Below are positions 24,884 to 37,959 of a stretch of 64,000 nt of DNA, one piece after another. The position numbers were made by a program, and so were the translations under genes. The stretch lies in contig JBAMDO010000068.1 of the NCBI GenBank assembly GCA_037074765.1, forward strand, positions 1 to 64,000, written 5' to 3'. This stretch comes from Mansonella perstans (Eukaryota; Nematoda; Chromadorea; Rhabditida; Onchocercidae). Numbering within the stretch: position 1 is the first letter of the stretch; every line of letters starts with the position of its first letter. The notes below the pieces were generated by a model. That model was not told the origin of the DNA. It made no database searches and saw only the letters and a list, made by a program, of their open reading frames with translations.

Positions 24884-27840
24884 ATGCTGAGTAATGCAAC
24901 AGTAAAAATCATTATCGGAATATTCGTCACCGCAGCTGCAGGCTCCATTTTACTGTATTACTTCCGTCAGAAAAAGGTCTTTATTTCTGGTATTACATTT
25001 GCTTAATTTGTTTAAACTACTAATTTATTAGTGTCGAAAACTTGTCATTATTTAATTTGAAAGAACTAATTAACATTAACTTGAATATTTCGACTTAGAC
25101 TGATTTTTTTAAAGCAGGCTTTTTCGACTTCATAGTGCACTTCAAAAGGAAAACAAAAACTAAAGGTATTCTTCGAATTTTGACATCTTTAAGACTTAAA
25201 AATAGAATTGCAATTCCAGGAAAGAACTCGTAGAAAATCATCAAAACGATCAGCAGCCAAAACGGGAGGACGACTTCAGATAATGTCACCAAAAAATACG
25301 TAAGTGAGGACCATATCAGTTAAACGTGATATTGCGTTTTCTAAGAGTCTTGGAACAACAAAATTCTTCAAGATCTAGAAAAATCAGCACAATGGACTAT
25401 TTGCTTGAGTTTGATAAAACCTTTTGATCATTATTGAAGAATCTTATTGAAAAGTCATATAGTTGTAAGAGAGAATTTCAAATCATATATAACAAGCATT
25501 CTTTCATTTTTTATACAGGGAAAAATCCACTGATTCCACAAAAGTGAGATATTCCACTTCCAGTGCAATCTCTAGCGACAGCACAAATAAACTGGTTTGT
25601 TGATATCAAAAGAAAGCGAATCATTCTAAAACTCCAAATTTATTTACGAAAATGATGAGAAATAATGAATGATGATGATTCAAATAATCATGCTCTCATC
25701 TTTTCAGTCATTTATAATTATTTCCATTTTATGTTTATCTTTATTTTAATTCGTCTAGTCAATTCGTTTTGATAATATGCTATAACTTATGCTCTTATCC
25801 TCATAAAAAATTAAACAAAAATTAGAAGTAGAGAAATCTTTCATTTTTACATAAAATAAAGGGAATGTTAAAAAATCGAATTTATTGAGGGAACGAAATA
25901 AAAGTAAAGAATAAACCGGTAAAAAAAATCATATAATTGTTTCTAAGAATTCTTTTTGAGAAAGGTTTCCGGGATTGGATATATATGTCCTCAAGTTTCA
26001 TCAGTGTCATTTTTTTACTTGAGTAATAAGACTTTTTTAATGATTATCATCTTGCAACTATATTCCAATTAACAGCAGCATTTAAATAGGAGCTTTTTAG
26101 GATATGTCGAGCAAATCAAGAAAAATCAAAGATTATTCCTCAACGTTGGTTTTTCCTGATTTTTCGCCAAAAATATTCTAATAACAAATTCGGTGCTGAT
26201 GTAAAATTAATAGATTTAGTTTTTAATTAAATTAACTAACGCTTATTAATGTTTAGTGTTGAAACATTGCAAGCCAAAACATCATCAATTTCTTCATCGG
26301 TAATTTTTATTTCAAAAAATTCTACCAATTTTTAGTTTACGCTTATTAGATGTTGCTGCATGATTTAAAGTACTGAATTTTTTTGGTGATCTGAACAATG
26401 TTTAAATTATTTAAAAATCGAAGCCAATATTTGGTAAAAATTATTCCCCTGCAATTATCTGAAAGCATAAAGAATTGGTAAGCATTAGCAGGTTTCACCA
26501 TAAATTCATTAATGTTTATAAATAATTAATAATTGATGAATTGATGGCTGGGACTAGTTTTCTATCGTATGACATAGTTACTGCATTTAGATTATGGTTT
26601 CACAGTAAAATTTCTAAAATTTGCTGGCGTTTTGATAACCTCGCAGTCTTTTAAATGACCAGAATGTCCATCTGCACTTTTTTATTTTCAGTCAAAATTA
26701 TTATTGTCATCAGGAAAATTAAAAGGATTGCAGGACAAAAAGGTGACGAATTAAAATGAATGGAGAGAAAAAGTTGCTAAAGGATTATTCGGGATTAATT
26801 TTCTCGAATCGTGATTAAAAATTTCTTTGTTCATTACAGATCATGTCAGGCGAATCTGTCAGTGCTACAAAATTCCATGTAGCGGAAGAGATTCCTTCAC
26901 TCACAGGGATTAGTCCGGTAAAATATTTCTGCCTCAAATTTCTAGGATTGATGAGTTGCTGACCATGATATAACCGCTTCAGTTTGCTTATACTAAATCG
27001 TAAAAGCAATTTTGGTCAATCAGCATAGAATTTTGCAATGATTATCAAACTTTTCTTTGACTAGCTTGGCTTTTACTAACATGTGCAAAGTTTTTTTTAA
27101 ATCTAAAGAGCCTAAATAGATATTTGGATAATTAGATTAATTAGATTGATTCATACTGTTAAAGCAATAATTAGATTGATTCATACTGTTACTGCGGTCA
27201 TGATATGGCAATTTCTTTGGATGGAACGGGAGAACTGGACGAAAAGTGCAAAGTGGAACTGCTGCCAACAATTGTGAAACCAGTTTCATTTGATCCTTAT
27301 TCACCGGAAGACCTAACTCAAGTGGAAGGTAAGTAAGCTCGTATACAGAACTAATCCATGTTTTTCTGTTCATAAAAGATCATTGAACCATTACTAATCT
27401 ATTCATCTAATTGTCCATTTTTTTCTGGACTTCTACCTCCCTGGAATAGCGAAATTATTCAATATACAGTCAATTTATTGAGGAACGAAATACATAGTTC
27501 ACAGCACTTATAAAAGTCTTGCCCTGTATACCGTAGCACTGTACCTGAATCCGAATTTCATCTGAATCGAATTGAATCAGGAACTGATCAAATAAAGGCA
27601 GTTATAAAGCAAGAAATAATTGATATTCATTCTATTCTGTGCATTTTTAATTCAAGTATTTTAGGTGCAAGCGATGAAATGAGTAAAAATTCGACGCAAA
27701 TGGACCTAAAACCAAAGAATCATCACATTATCGTACCTTTTTTGCCTATTTTACATGCTATTACCTATGCATCCAAGCATTGTCAACTCCTTCAAGAACT
27801 TCTTCAGAATTATGACTATTATGAATCACAGTTTACTTAA
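24884..27840 (+). CDS. Unrecognised single-pass membrane protein, 235 residues
   Basis: Seven exons (plus) with fully consistent phases: 24884-24976, 25220-25299, 25519-25594, 26692-26742, 26840-26917, 27175-27328 and 27665-27840 (TAA). Residues about 6-27 are a membrane segment (VKIIIGIFVTAAAGSILLYY). It is followed by a strongly basic stretch (RQKK, ERTRRKSSKRSAAK), then Ser/Thr-rich linkers (STSSAISSDSTNKL, SGESVSA) and a helical-looking tail with FLPILHAITYASKHCQLLQE. A short N-terminal anchor with basic residues on one side resembles outer-mitochondrial or ER signal anchors. I noted a loose resemblance to the mitoguardin N-terminus, but the body does not match. No family is recognised. 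The start follows an acceptor-like tttttaag 11 bases upstream. Exon 1 uses a weak gtcttt donor and exon 6 starts inside a tandem duplication. Confidence 0.65.
27128..27193. repeat. Tandem duplication covering a splice acceptor
   Basis: The string ttagattgattcatactgtt occurs at about 27141-27160 and again at 27171-27190, preceded by further attagatt units. The second copy supplies the tag acceptor and first codons used in the model for exon 6 of the membrane-protein gene, so the first copy is a potential alternative acceptor. Confidence 0.8.
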
Positions 27841-29106
27841 AAACTAGCTGAATCAAGATTCAGTTGACGTTATGCATTATATATTCCAGATAAATTGTAA
27901 TCTTTTCATATGTTATTGAGAATATTTCTTACAACTTACTGCTGTGCTTTAATAATTCTTATAAGAGTATTCTTGTAAAATTTAAAATTCGAAACTATTG
28001 CTGTCTTTCCCAACATGCATAAGCTTAAGTTCAATATTCATTCCTTGAAAACTTTAACTTTTTTGCATTACTTGTGATGCTGGGAGATAAATCAGAATAG
28101 CTTTAAATTAAATAATTAACATTAGTTTCACTCTATCCACATAAAAATCGATAACAAAATTTCTGCATATTCCCTACAGCTATACTATCCCTACAGAATT
28201 TTTTGAATTCAACTTCAGATTCATCTGATGAAGTCAAGAGAACTTAACTGAATGATTTGAAAATTATGTAACAGATAGATGTTATTTTGCGGAGTCTTTA
28301 AATGAGACTCATTTAAAGTTTTTAAAGAATTTTTTTGAAGTTTCACTAATGAAGTTTGAAAGTAAAACCAAAAGCTTTATAGAATTTGCTGCTGATGTGA
28401 TATTCTTTCAAATGTAATGATAAAATATAATGCTGTTTATAAGAACTTTGTGATAGCTCTTGATGTCTGATATGTACTGATAAGACTAATAAGTAACACT
28501 AATAAGAACTGAAATTCAACTTGCTTGAAATCAGTAAGTTCAACTAATAATATTATTTCACTGCATTTTCCGAGCAGTTTTTGCGGAATTTTTTCAAAGT
28601 CTTCCGGTAAGTTCGTTTTCAAGGCTTTTCTATTTTCTGATGTGTAATCGGAGTACAAATTGTCATAATAGATTTTTGAAATTTAATCTCTAACTCATTT
28701 CTTTTTATTTGTCGCTATTCCTTTTCACATGACTTTTAAGGATTCTTTTTTGTGCATAATTTCAGCCATGGATTATTGAAGTGGAGATAAGAACATCTGA
28801 GATTCAACGAACTTTTTATTTACAACTCTTAATGCTAATGCCGGGTTAGAAGATCAAGTATCCGAGCAAGCATGACGAATGCTAAATGCTCCAAAATATA
28901 ATTGAAAGAGACTGTTATTTTCATTTTTAGGACAAAGTCTTTACTAACAAAGTGGAATCAAATTCATTTTATTATTATGATGAGTTCAAGAATAAAGTGT
29001 CATTTTTGATAAGTAAATTTAGAAATAGCTATTAGTCATAGCAATCAACAGATAAAGAGAAATGCATCATCTAATCACCTCATCCAATGTTTTCCCTTAG
29101 GACTCT

Positions 29107-29155
29107 GTATCTAACTGCTGGAACCTTAACGCAAAGTTAGCAGTCAGTTAGATAC
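29107..29155. repeat. Inverted repeat able to form a stem-loop
   Basis: The left arm gtatctaactgct pairs with the right arm agcagtcagttagatac with a four-base bulge, across a loop of about 19 bases. It is intergenic, between two plus-strand genes. Confidence 0.8.
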
Positions 29156-30774
29156 TTTTGCAATAAATAAACGAAAGGGAATGTTTCTATCGATTTTTCC
29201 TCTGATTAGCTTCATATTGTTAGGAACTAATGAATTTGTAAGTTTTTTTGTTGTTACAAGTGGTCATTCTGTCCTTCTGCTAGCAAACATTTCGTGCTTA
29301 TAACTCTGCTTGAAAAATATCCTGATAATTTTTCGCTTTCAAGCTTTGTATAATTAAGTGAGCAGATATAATTATTGAAAAATATTCCATAATCTTCACT
29401 TTCACACATTAAAATTTTTTAGCAACTAGAATTTCACTTGCTTTTATTTCAAGCTACAGTTAAAATTTTAAGTCAATCTCTATGTAAGCTTATAACAAGC
29501 TAGTTTTTTTGCATTTCTTACTTGGTTATGTGGTTAACTTAAAATTTTTTACCCTTGATATAAAATGATTTTCTATAATTAATTACGAAACTCGCATTGA
29601 TTTCGTTTAGGCCGATAGTGCAACTGAATTCCTTTTTTTACAAGTAATTTTCGCAGGATATTGCGCTAAAAATCCTGTTTTTTTCTTTACGGGCTTAATA
29701 TCATGCAAATTTTAGGACCTATGAAATGCTAGGGCTTTCTTGGCTTATTTTTTTGGCGCAGTCAATAAAGCGTAGTCAACATTAGTTCATTGTTAAGCGG
29801 GATTATATTATCTTCGTCTAATCATAGCAAACAAATTATCTCACGAAATTACATGATTGGCATCGTAAAATAGTTAATTGATAACACTAAAATTAATAAG
29901 TTTTTCATACATTTTCAAAAATTTTTGAATAAATGACTTCCAAGTATTTTCAAATGAATTATATTAGATTTTAATTAAATATGTTGAACTGAAGCTAATA
30001 GCAGATTTCGTCAAAACAGAATTTGCAACGTCCAGCTATAGAAATAAAAAAATTTTCATAAAACTGAGCATTCGTAGAATTATGCGCTTAAAGATCTTTC
30101 AATTTTTTCTTAAACCTTGAATAAACAATTTTTATGAGGTGAAAACAAAAAACTCTTTAAAGCATCAGTTTATTTTAGCCTTATTTCAAATTTTCAGTTC
30201 ATTTAGCAAACTCCTGCTTAGCAAGTTGTTGGAAGCGAACACAATTGTCTTCAGTTTCGATGAAAGCTGATTAACAATTGCAGATTGTTTGCTAAAATTA
30301 AAATATCAGGGAAAAGAAGAAAGAAAACTTTCGGGCCAATACTTGAGAAAAAAAGTTGGAATTTTCTATTCATTTATATTGAGCCAAAATGGAGCTGAAG
30401 TGGAAAATTTAAATAAGTGATGGTTTTGAAAAAAGAAAAGAAAGAAATTACTCAGTTAGGTCTTATTCAATCTTACTCATTTAGGCTTTATTCAATCTTC
30501 TTTGTAAACAGAGAAACAACGTAGTATTTCCTTTTATTTATTAATTTAGCACTTTATAAATCAAACTTTGCTCTGCAATAATGAGCATATATCAAGCTTG
30601 ATATCTTTTTATCCTCTCCTTATCATTTCACTCTTTTTCATTTCAATATTTTTTTCGTTTCAAGCAAGTTCATGGAACAAGACCAATTTATTTTCCTTTC
30701 CGAATGACCAAAAATTTCTGACTTGCGATTAAACTCAAATATAAGATAATATGAACAATAGTGTAGCTGTGACG

Positions 30775-30875
30775 TATAATTTATAAACATAGTAGACTTA
30801 GCAGACAATAACTTATAAACGTAGTAGATTACTACATCTATAAACATAATATAACTTATAAACATAGTAAACGTA
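30775..30875. repeat. Degenerate cttataaacatagta repeats
   Basis: Four or five imperfect copies of a 15- to 17-base unit (aacttataaacatagta and variants with acgtagta or taatata) are scattered with irregular spacing. Confidence 0.7.
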
Positions 30876-31144
30876 TCTAATTACTTATCTATTCTTTATT
30901 AGTTTCGTTGCATTCATTCATGTCCTATATTACTATTAACATCTTGTTACTTATGTATTCTAGATTTACGAAAAATAAACTTGTATAAAAATCTAAATGG
31001 ATGTGAAATTATAATTTTTATTGATTGTTCATGTGAACAGAATTGAACAAATCAGCTTGCCTCAATTTTATCATCAGTTCAAACAATAGTAATATCTTCT
31101 TCTCTGTTAGTTAATGATTAATTTAGAGATACTCATCGAACAAG

Positions 31145-31495
31145 ATGGTTGCTAAAAATAGTGCTAAACAAAAACATCGATTTAATTTTCTTTCATCCGC
31201 AATTCTTTTCTCTATTTTCCGCTTGAAGAGGTTATTTTCAAAAAAAGGCTTAAGAATCTCATTTTCGCCATTTTTAATCTCGTGTGTTCATGTATGTTTT
31301 CTAGGCATTTCCCTAATTCCTTTATCTATTTATTCTATACAATTAATTCCTTAATGATATTTAAAATACATTTTCCACAGTAGTCCGGCGACAACGAGTT
31401 CGTCTTTGTCCGAATGCAAAACTCGTGCATCAATTTCGAAATATATGCATCTAAGCGCTGCATCAATCAATTCTGAAAACAAGCTAATGATGTAG
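31145..31495 (+). CDS. Possible small basic protein, two exons
   Basis: Proposed exons are 31145-31281 and 31381-31495 (TAG), joined in phase 2 across a 99-base intron (gtgtgt donor, ttttccacag acceptor), giving 83 residues. The second exon is the more convincing half: a strong acceptor opens a Ser/Thr-rich frame (SPATTSSSLSECKTRASI) that stays open for 37 codons. The first exon is rich in Phe, Ser, Lys and Arg (RLKRLFSKKGLRISF). A ttaatttag acceptor lies 16 to 18 bases before the ATG. No family is recognised. The second exon could instead belong to an upstream exon set of the next gene. Confidence 0.3.
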
Positions 31496-31855
31496 ACCAC
31501 TTCCTGAATTGTTTTTAATCTACATCACGTCATACATCTCTCATACATCACGCTTCGTTTCCCCTTTTAAATCGTATGCAGCTGATATATGGGATGATTC
31601 GCATGCTATCAGTGATTGACTCGTTGTCAGTTTCATTATTAATTAAGATTTACGATGTAAAACGCTTCATTTGTAACCATTTCTTCTGAATTCTATTTGT
31701 TGCTTCAAATTTCGATAACTCATCACTATGGTTGCATCAGTTAACCATCAACGGCAACTTGCCATCCCAAATTTCATCCTAGATTGGCACAAGCTATCTC
31801 GATAAATAAAGAAGTTAACAAAGCATTTTGCACTTATCAATAACTGTTTTTGCAG

Positions 31856-34800
31856 ATGTCTGATGCAGGTTTGCAGGAACGATTGGCACCACATCGTGGC
31901 TTTGCGATTAAAGCTCGTGAAGTACTATTGGAACCACCAGCGCCATTTGCAGTTGTTAGCGTAAGATTCTGTGGGATATTCGTTTCCTGTGCTCAATTAA
32001 AATTTCACTTTGTCGTAGCTAGTATCTTATCATAATTTAAATGCTTTGTTCTGTTTTCGAGATTTTTATTTTGTTAATTAGTCTAAAAAATTTTTTTTTT
32101 TCATCTCAACAATTCGTCTATTGAGTTAAGCCAAGCATATTTAAAAAATATTATTCTATAATCTTAAATGGTCCATTTTCAACCTAAAATGCAAATTCAG
32201 ATTGCAAAATTAATCGTAGTAGTCTGAGAAGCTGGTCATACTTACTTACTATAACTCTCGATAACCGACAGTATGTCAGTATGCATCTAAAGTTTTGCAA
32301 AATACATTGAATCGATTTCGCTATAATTTCAGATTTTGCTAATGTAAAATTGCTCCTGCTATTCCTTTCTACTTATTCCTTCTTTTTTATTCATTTCTTT
32401 TTAATTTGCATTCTTGCAGACTTTTTGATGGATTGAGATATTGATTATTATCACCTCCAATCTCAGTTTCAGGCCTTTACCATAATGTTTCTTTTTAGGA
32501 AAGCGCTGGAGGTTCATCGAATGATCCCACTTCTTCGAAGTTTCCTCATCGTGGTTTTACAGCAAAAGCGCGTGGAATGCTTGTAGAGAGGAAAGCACAG
32601 GACAGCCATCACAACTCAAAACGCAAGTTTACAGATTTTTAGATTTTTTATGCTAAGAAAATTATAAGTTAAATAACCTGTGCCCAAAAAATTATGTTAG
32701 AAAAATTTTGTGCTAGAAAAAATTCCACTTTTGAAACAATGGAAGGGCTAATTTGAATATTTTTCGTGTTTTCAAACTTTTTTGATCCTTCAACATTCGA
32801 CAGATCACTACAACACATTGCAAAATCTGATTCTTTAGTTTTAATAAAAATATGAATTTAATATGCATAATATCTTACAAGAACTTTAGATTTTATTGAA
32901 GCAATCCTATCCGATTTGAGCAAATGCCACAAACAACAATCAGATTCAGACGAAGAAATTTTGGATAAACCAACGGTGCAGCAAACGAGCATTGGTGCTT
33001 TTATGCGTTACATTTTTATTTATTTAATCTAGACTTGTTCACATTATTTGAATCCACCCCAAAAATATTAATATTTTTCACCAGTTGTTTTTTTTTATCA
33101 TCTGAATAACATGTAGATAAGATCAAGTGAAACATGATAGTAAGCAAAAACAACACATCCTATAAAATTTCGAAAAAAATAATTGGTTATATTAAAAATT
33201 TTATTACATGTTGCATTTAGCTGCTTCTCTTTACTTTTCTTATCTTCCAATGATTCTCAATTCCTTAATACCGTCATGATCATTATCACTTCATATAATC
33301 AAAGCGTAAGATTTCATTTCCTTCTAATTTAGCTGAAAGAAAATGCAGGAATTAGATTTAAGATGCAATAAAGATCGTCTACATAGTGAGTGGGAAGGAA
33401 ATGTTGATAATGAAGAATTGCATCATACCAGCGTTTGCTGAAATAGAGGAATCGTTTTCAATGTATTGTTGTAATTAATCTCATTTCAGTTTGCAGCCTT
33501 CTCCAAAGAATTGAACGGTTATTTTATAGAGCTTTAATGATGAATAATTTAAGAGATGAAAATGCTATTATGTTTTTCTGTGTCAGGCAATTGTTTCCTC
33601 TTTTAGAGCTTGCAATTATAAAACTGAAATTTTATTCCGTGTCATAAAATTAGTTTTCGAAAACTTCAATGATTATTGATTGCCGACTTGAAAAGAATCA
33701 GATTCTATCTTGCAGAAAGTGATGATAGAACGTTTTCAAGAAACACTTAAAGAACAAAATTATGCATGTGATTTTTAACGGTCAAAATCAACATCTTTGT
33801 AATTCTTTGGTCCTTCACTAACATTTCATGCATATTACATGCAGGAAAAGATCATTTTAGTAAAGCCATGCTTTTATCAAATTGTTTCACCTTCATCTCG
33901 GAACTACTAAGCGTTTTAACGAATTTTTAGAAATTCAAATTTTGCATTAACCTCATCACATTTATTCTGGTATCTGATTTTTACTTCAGTAGAAGACTTC
34001 ATTTATTGATATTATTTTAAACCAACAAAATTCCGACTTTGTTTATAGCATTAGATATGTAACAAGATATTCTAGAAATGTAGATCAGTTATGTATCATT
34101 TATGTATCCGCAATCCGTATTCCTTTCTCAGTTATGTGTATCCATAAGAAATTATCACTAATTTTCTGCAAAGCAAACGAACTTTCAAACATTATGTTTA
34201 AATGTTGAGCAGATATATTTACAGGCTATAGAAAAAAGGAAGCTTTTATTCCTCATTCTAAGTTGTCAAGTATCAAAGCTCGTAAAATGCTCGGTGAAAC
34301 TGGCGAAACGCGATCAGCGAATGAAATTTTTTACGATAAATATGCGAAGCAAATACGGAATCCAATATTTCATTATAATCAGAAAGTTAAAAGGTTTTTT
34401 TTCTGACAATAGATTTCACTTCATAGATTGAAAACTTCATAAAAAAGGCAAATTATGAAGTGGTAATGATGGAATTACCTGGAATGTAAGTTGTGGAATT
34501 CATGAGACTCGAGAAACGAGTAGACATTTCAAGAAATTTCAATTTACAAAACCGAGAAAGCGTGACCGGTTACTATCAGAAAATTCTTATAATCAAACAA
34601 AAGAATTCTCAGCCCAAAAATTTTCAGTTTTGAAGATTTCACAATGGGATGTTCGGATTCGCAATGTTCGGATTCACAACAGTTAGTAATCTTATTTTTG
34701 AAATTTTTCTTGAAAATTACTTCAAAACCTGTATTGTAGCAGTTTTCAAATGATGAGTAACTGGTCACAATAATCAAGAATGCGCGCGGCAACATCTGAT

Positions 34801-35101
34801 CATTTCTGGACAGAAATGACACCGCGATCTGTACTTAAGCATAATTTTTTGGAACTTCAATCGTTCAAAAAAAACATGGGCATAACTTTAATAAGTTTAC
34901 ATGTTCAAAATTTGAAATCCTATGAATCGATATGCTGCAAAAGTTCTGTTGCTTGCTTTTTTCAGAACTAGCGCTTCTGACGGAGATATAACAGTGGATT
35001 ATGTAAAGTTTGAAAAGCTGCACATAAATGACGAAGACAAAGAAAAATCGGATGGCCAAAATAAAGAAGTCAGTAGCGGTACAGAGTTATTCAAAATTTG
35101 A
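31856..35101 (+). CDS. Unrecognised protein with repeated PH..F..KAR..L motif
   Basis: Candidate exons (plus): 31856-31960, 32499-about 32640, 32890-33006, 34225-34393 and 34966-35101 (TGA). Exons 3 to 5 join with perfect phase. Exon 1 joins exon 2 in phase 0. The exon 2 to exon 3 junction has no good phase-1 donor, and exon 2 has its own in-frame TAG at 32640-32642, so two transcripts or an undetected small exon are likely. Three exons each carry a similar motif: APHRGFAIKAREVLLE (exon 1), FPHRGFTAKARGMLVE (exon 2) and FIPHSKLSSIKARKMLGE (exon 4). Exon 3 has an acidic stretch (SDSDEEILDK). The C-terminus is acidic and lysine-rich (INDEDKEKSDGQNKE). No membrane segment or known domain is seen. 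The ATG follows an acceptor directly, so a 5' UTR exon or a spliced leader is expected. Confidence 0.55.
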
Positions 35102-37959
35102 CTAATTGTACATTACAGAGTTTGAAACTATTTACATGTTTTTTTTCGTTGAAACATATAGTAATTTCAAAATACAGTTAAGTTACAGCGAAATGTTTTG
35201 CTTGAGCTATGTTTTTTCCATTTATTATATGAACTATTTATTCACTGTTCAATATTTAAAATTTTCATGGTGAATAATATCGAAATTGCTACATGCATTA
35301 AAATCCTTCGATTCTGTAACATTTCTTAAAATTTATGATTAATGAGGCATAAATTAAATCAAACTAATTCGCCCATGTTTCTTGAAGCAGTTCAAGCTGT
35401 TCATTCACTTATTCAGTATTAAAAATAATTATTATTTATAGCATATTCTTCAGACATGCGAAACCACGATCTATCTACATAACGACTGTCAGGTTTTGAC
35501 CTATCACATTATTATCCATTAAACAATGATTTTTAAACCAAAGCAAATAGCGATATAAATGATCATTTTCGTATCACCACATGATTTCATTTTAAAAATA
35601 ACTTAGGTTCCTAACAATCCTCAATTGCTCGAAACATATTTCTTAAGCCAAAATTTTGTTTTATTTGCCAGCGATCTCGAGAGAGGAGTGTTTTTCTTTC
35701 ATCACTTATTCTTTACTATCAATTTCATCCTTACCGTTTATGGACAGCAATATTACATGACATTTTCCTCTTTCCATTTCATTTATGTAAATATTACTAC
35801 AAAATTCATTGCTTAAGCGACATGCCTTTGCAACTTCGAAAAAAAAAACGAGAATTCAGAACAGTTATATCACACAGGTAGATTTACCAAAATAATTCAC
35901 ATACCGAAATGAGGGGATTAATACGGTAAATTATTATTCAGTTTGCAAGTTGGTATGACTAAGTGTAATTTTTAGCACAAGGAACTCACGACGATCAAGA
36001 CTAAATCATTATCATCTTGCTGCAGTTAAATAGTTATCATTCGAAGTCATTTTCACCCAGTTCGATGGCAATTATGAATCAAAACATCAACAGTTGCATC
36101 TTGTAGTTTTGTTAAAAAAGAAGTCACTTTTTTGAAGTAAAAGACGAGAAGAAATATTTGATTGAAAATTTTTGAGCTGGTAGTACAATACAAAAGGATT
36201 GCTCGATCTGTTCAATTTTTGTTAAAATCAGAAAATTTGGTCTTGCTAAAACGTTACTGTCTCACACAGTTTTACTGCGATTCTCATCATGGACGAAAAG
36301 TGATAATAGTTGGGTAATATCGCAAAAGCCTCTACCTAAATGAAATGTTATCCTTCAGAATCGATTTCGCCGAAGTTAAGAGATTCTAAAGAAAAACTCT
36401 CCGCTCTTTCTTCAATTTCTTTGCGAGATTATTGTTCAACATATTTCCGACTATTACATACCAAATCTTATTCATTATTTTATATTATAGCAGAAATAAC
36501 TAATCAATCTGAATTTTATGTCATGTAAATTGATTTTGTCCATTAAATCATCTTTAGCTTCAATAATAACAAAATATTTCCAAATCATAAGTGATTTTGC
36601 CGAACAACAGATGAATTTATTTTTTACTTTAATAATGAGTTTGCTCATTCCCCAGTTTTAAAAAGTATCTGAATTTGCAAGCAAATTTAAAAAACATAGC
36701 AGTACTGCACTGAGTTATTTCAATTTCAGCCTGCTTTAAGATGACATATTCCTTTCGATAATCTCATTGGATTACTTAAATATTCGGCTTCATACGGTTA
36801 TGATATCCAGAATATATAGAATCAAGCGTTTAAAATATTCGGAATACAGTTTTAAGAAATAAGTTTTTGTAATTTAGTATAATGTTTGTGAGCATTTGAA
36901 TTTCGTACAAAGTTCTGGGTTTTCTCATCAAAATGTCAGTGACTTTCCAGTTATAAACTTGTACCATTATTTCACTTCCGGCTTTCTTATGAAGGCGGTA
37001 AAAAGAAATGCAAATATACAAGCGAGAACATTATCATGCTAGCAATGCCGCAAGCAATGCAAACGACTGTAAGTATATATAAATACTTTTTGCCTGAAAA
37101 AGAATTATAACTAATTAACTTTTGCGAATCACTTTTACAACAATGCAAGAAGAGACTATCCTACTTTAACAACCTGAAAAAATTAAGAAAGATGCAGAAG
37201 TGATCCTCACAAAATTTATCCCTAATTGTAGCACTACTGCTTGTTCATGAAGCCATAAAATTATTATACTTCTAAGTTTAAGAATATTAGCTGAGCAGAA
37301 ATTTAATGTTATGATGAGAAAATAGCCAGATGACTGACCACTTTTTTTCGATTCTTTCTTCTCAGATAATTTCATCAACAAATTATTTTGAAGTGATAAA
37401 TTCTTATTATCTAAAGAATTATGAATTGAAAGCCATATAATATGAAAAAGTATATTCGGAATTATTGTATAAGAATATAATTACGTGCTTCTTCACAGGC
37501 ACTGGACGAAGAGAATTCATATTAAATTTTATCACAGTATTTTCATGAATTAATGTCAAATAGACTTCACTACTAAGTGTGCTTACGTAAAAAGCACTGA
37601 ATTGATTAAGAAGAATTCATTCTTTAATAAAGATAAAGAGAAAAAATTGAGTACTAGTAGCGGATGCCGGTAAAATTTGGGTTTAATTAGATGTAATAAC
37701 TTTTTGATGAGATTTAACATTTCCTGAACCAATTAAAGAGTAAAAGTAACGTATAACTTGAAAACTAGGAATAAATCATTTCAATTTTATATTTGCATTG
37801 CCCTAATAGATGCAAGCATCAGACCGGATTATACATTACCTGTTTGGATGTGAATCATACTAAGATTGATTTCTTCCGTTTTAAGTTTTCACGAATTGTA
37901 CTTCATATTTGATCATTTCCTAATTTTATCTCCCATGATGAATCTAGACTAAATTTCTC
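35102..37959. other. Intergenic DNA
   Basis: About 2.9 kb between converging genes. Frames of 62-71 codons at 36340-36528 (+) and 37166-37381 (-) have no domain and no splice context. I see no supported gene here. Confidence 0.45.

Larger units (their letters stand above)
27841..31144. other. Intergenic DNA
   Basis: About 3.3 kb with no supported gene. It holds a stem-loop at 29107-29155 and degenerate cttataaacatagta repeats at about 30775-30875. A short minus-strand frame at 28437-28658 looks faintly coding but has no splice context. Confidence 0.5.

Noticed and set aside
28437..28658. Minus-strand frame with a charged N-terminal stretch (ENRKALKTNLPEDFEKIPQK)
   Set aside because: It looks faintly coding but stands alone. 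The opposite strand offers an equally good exon-like reading with a gtaagt donor, and neither joins any neighbour.
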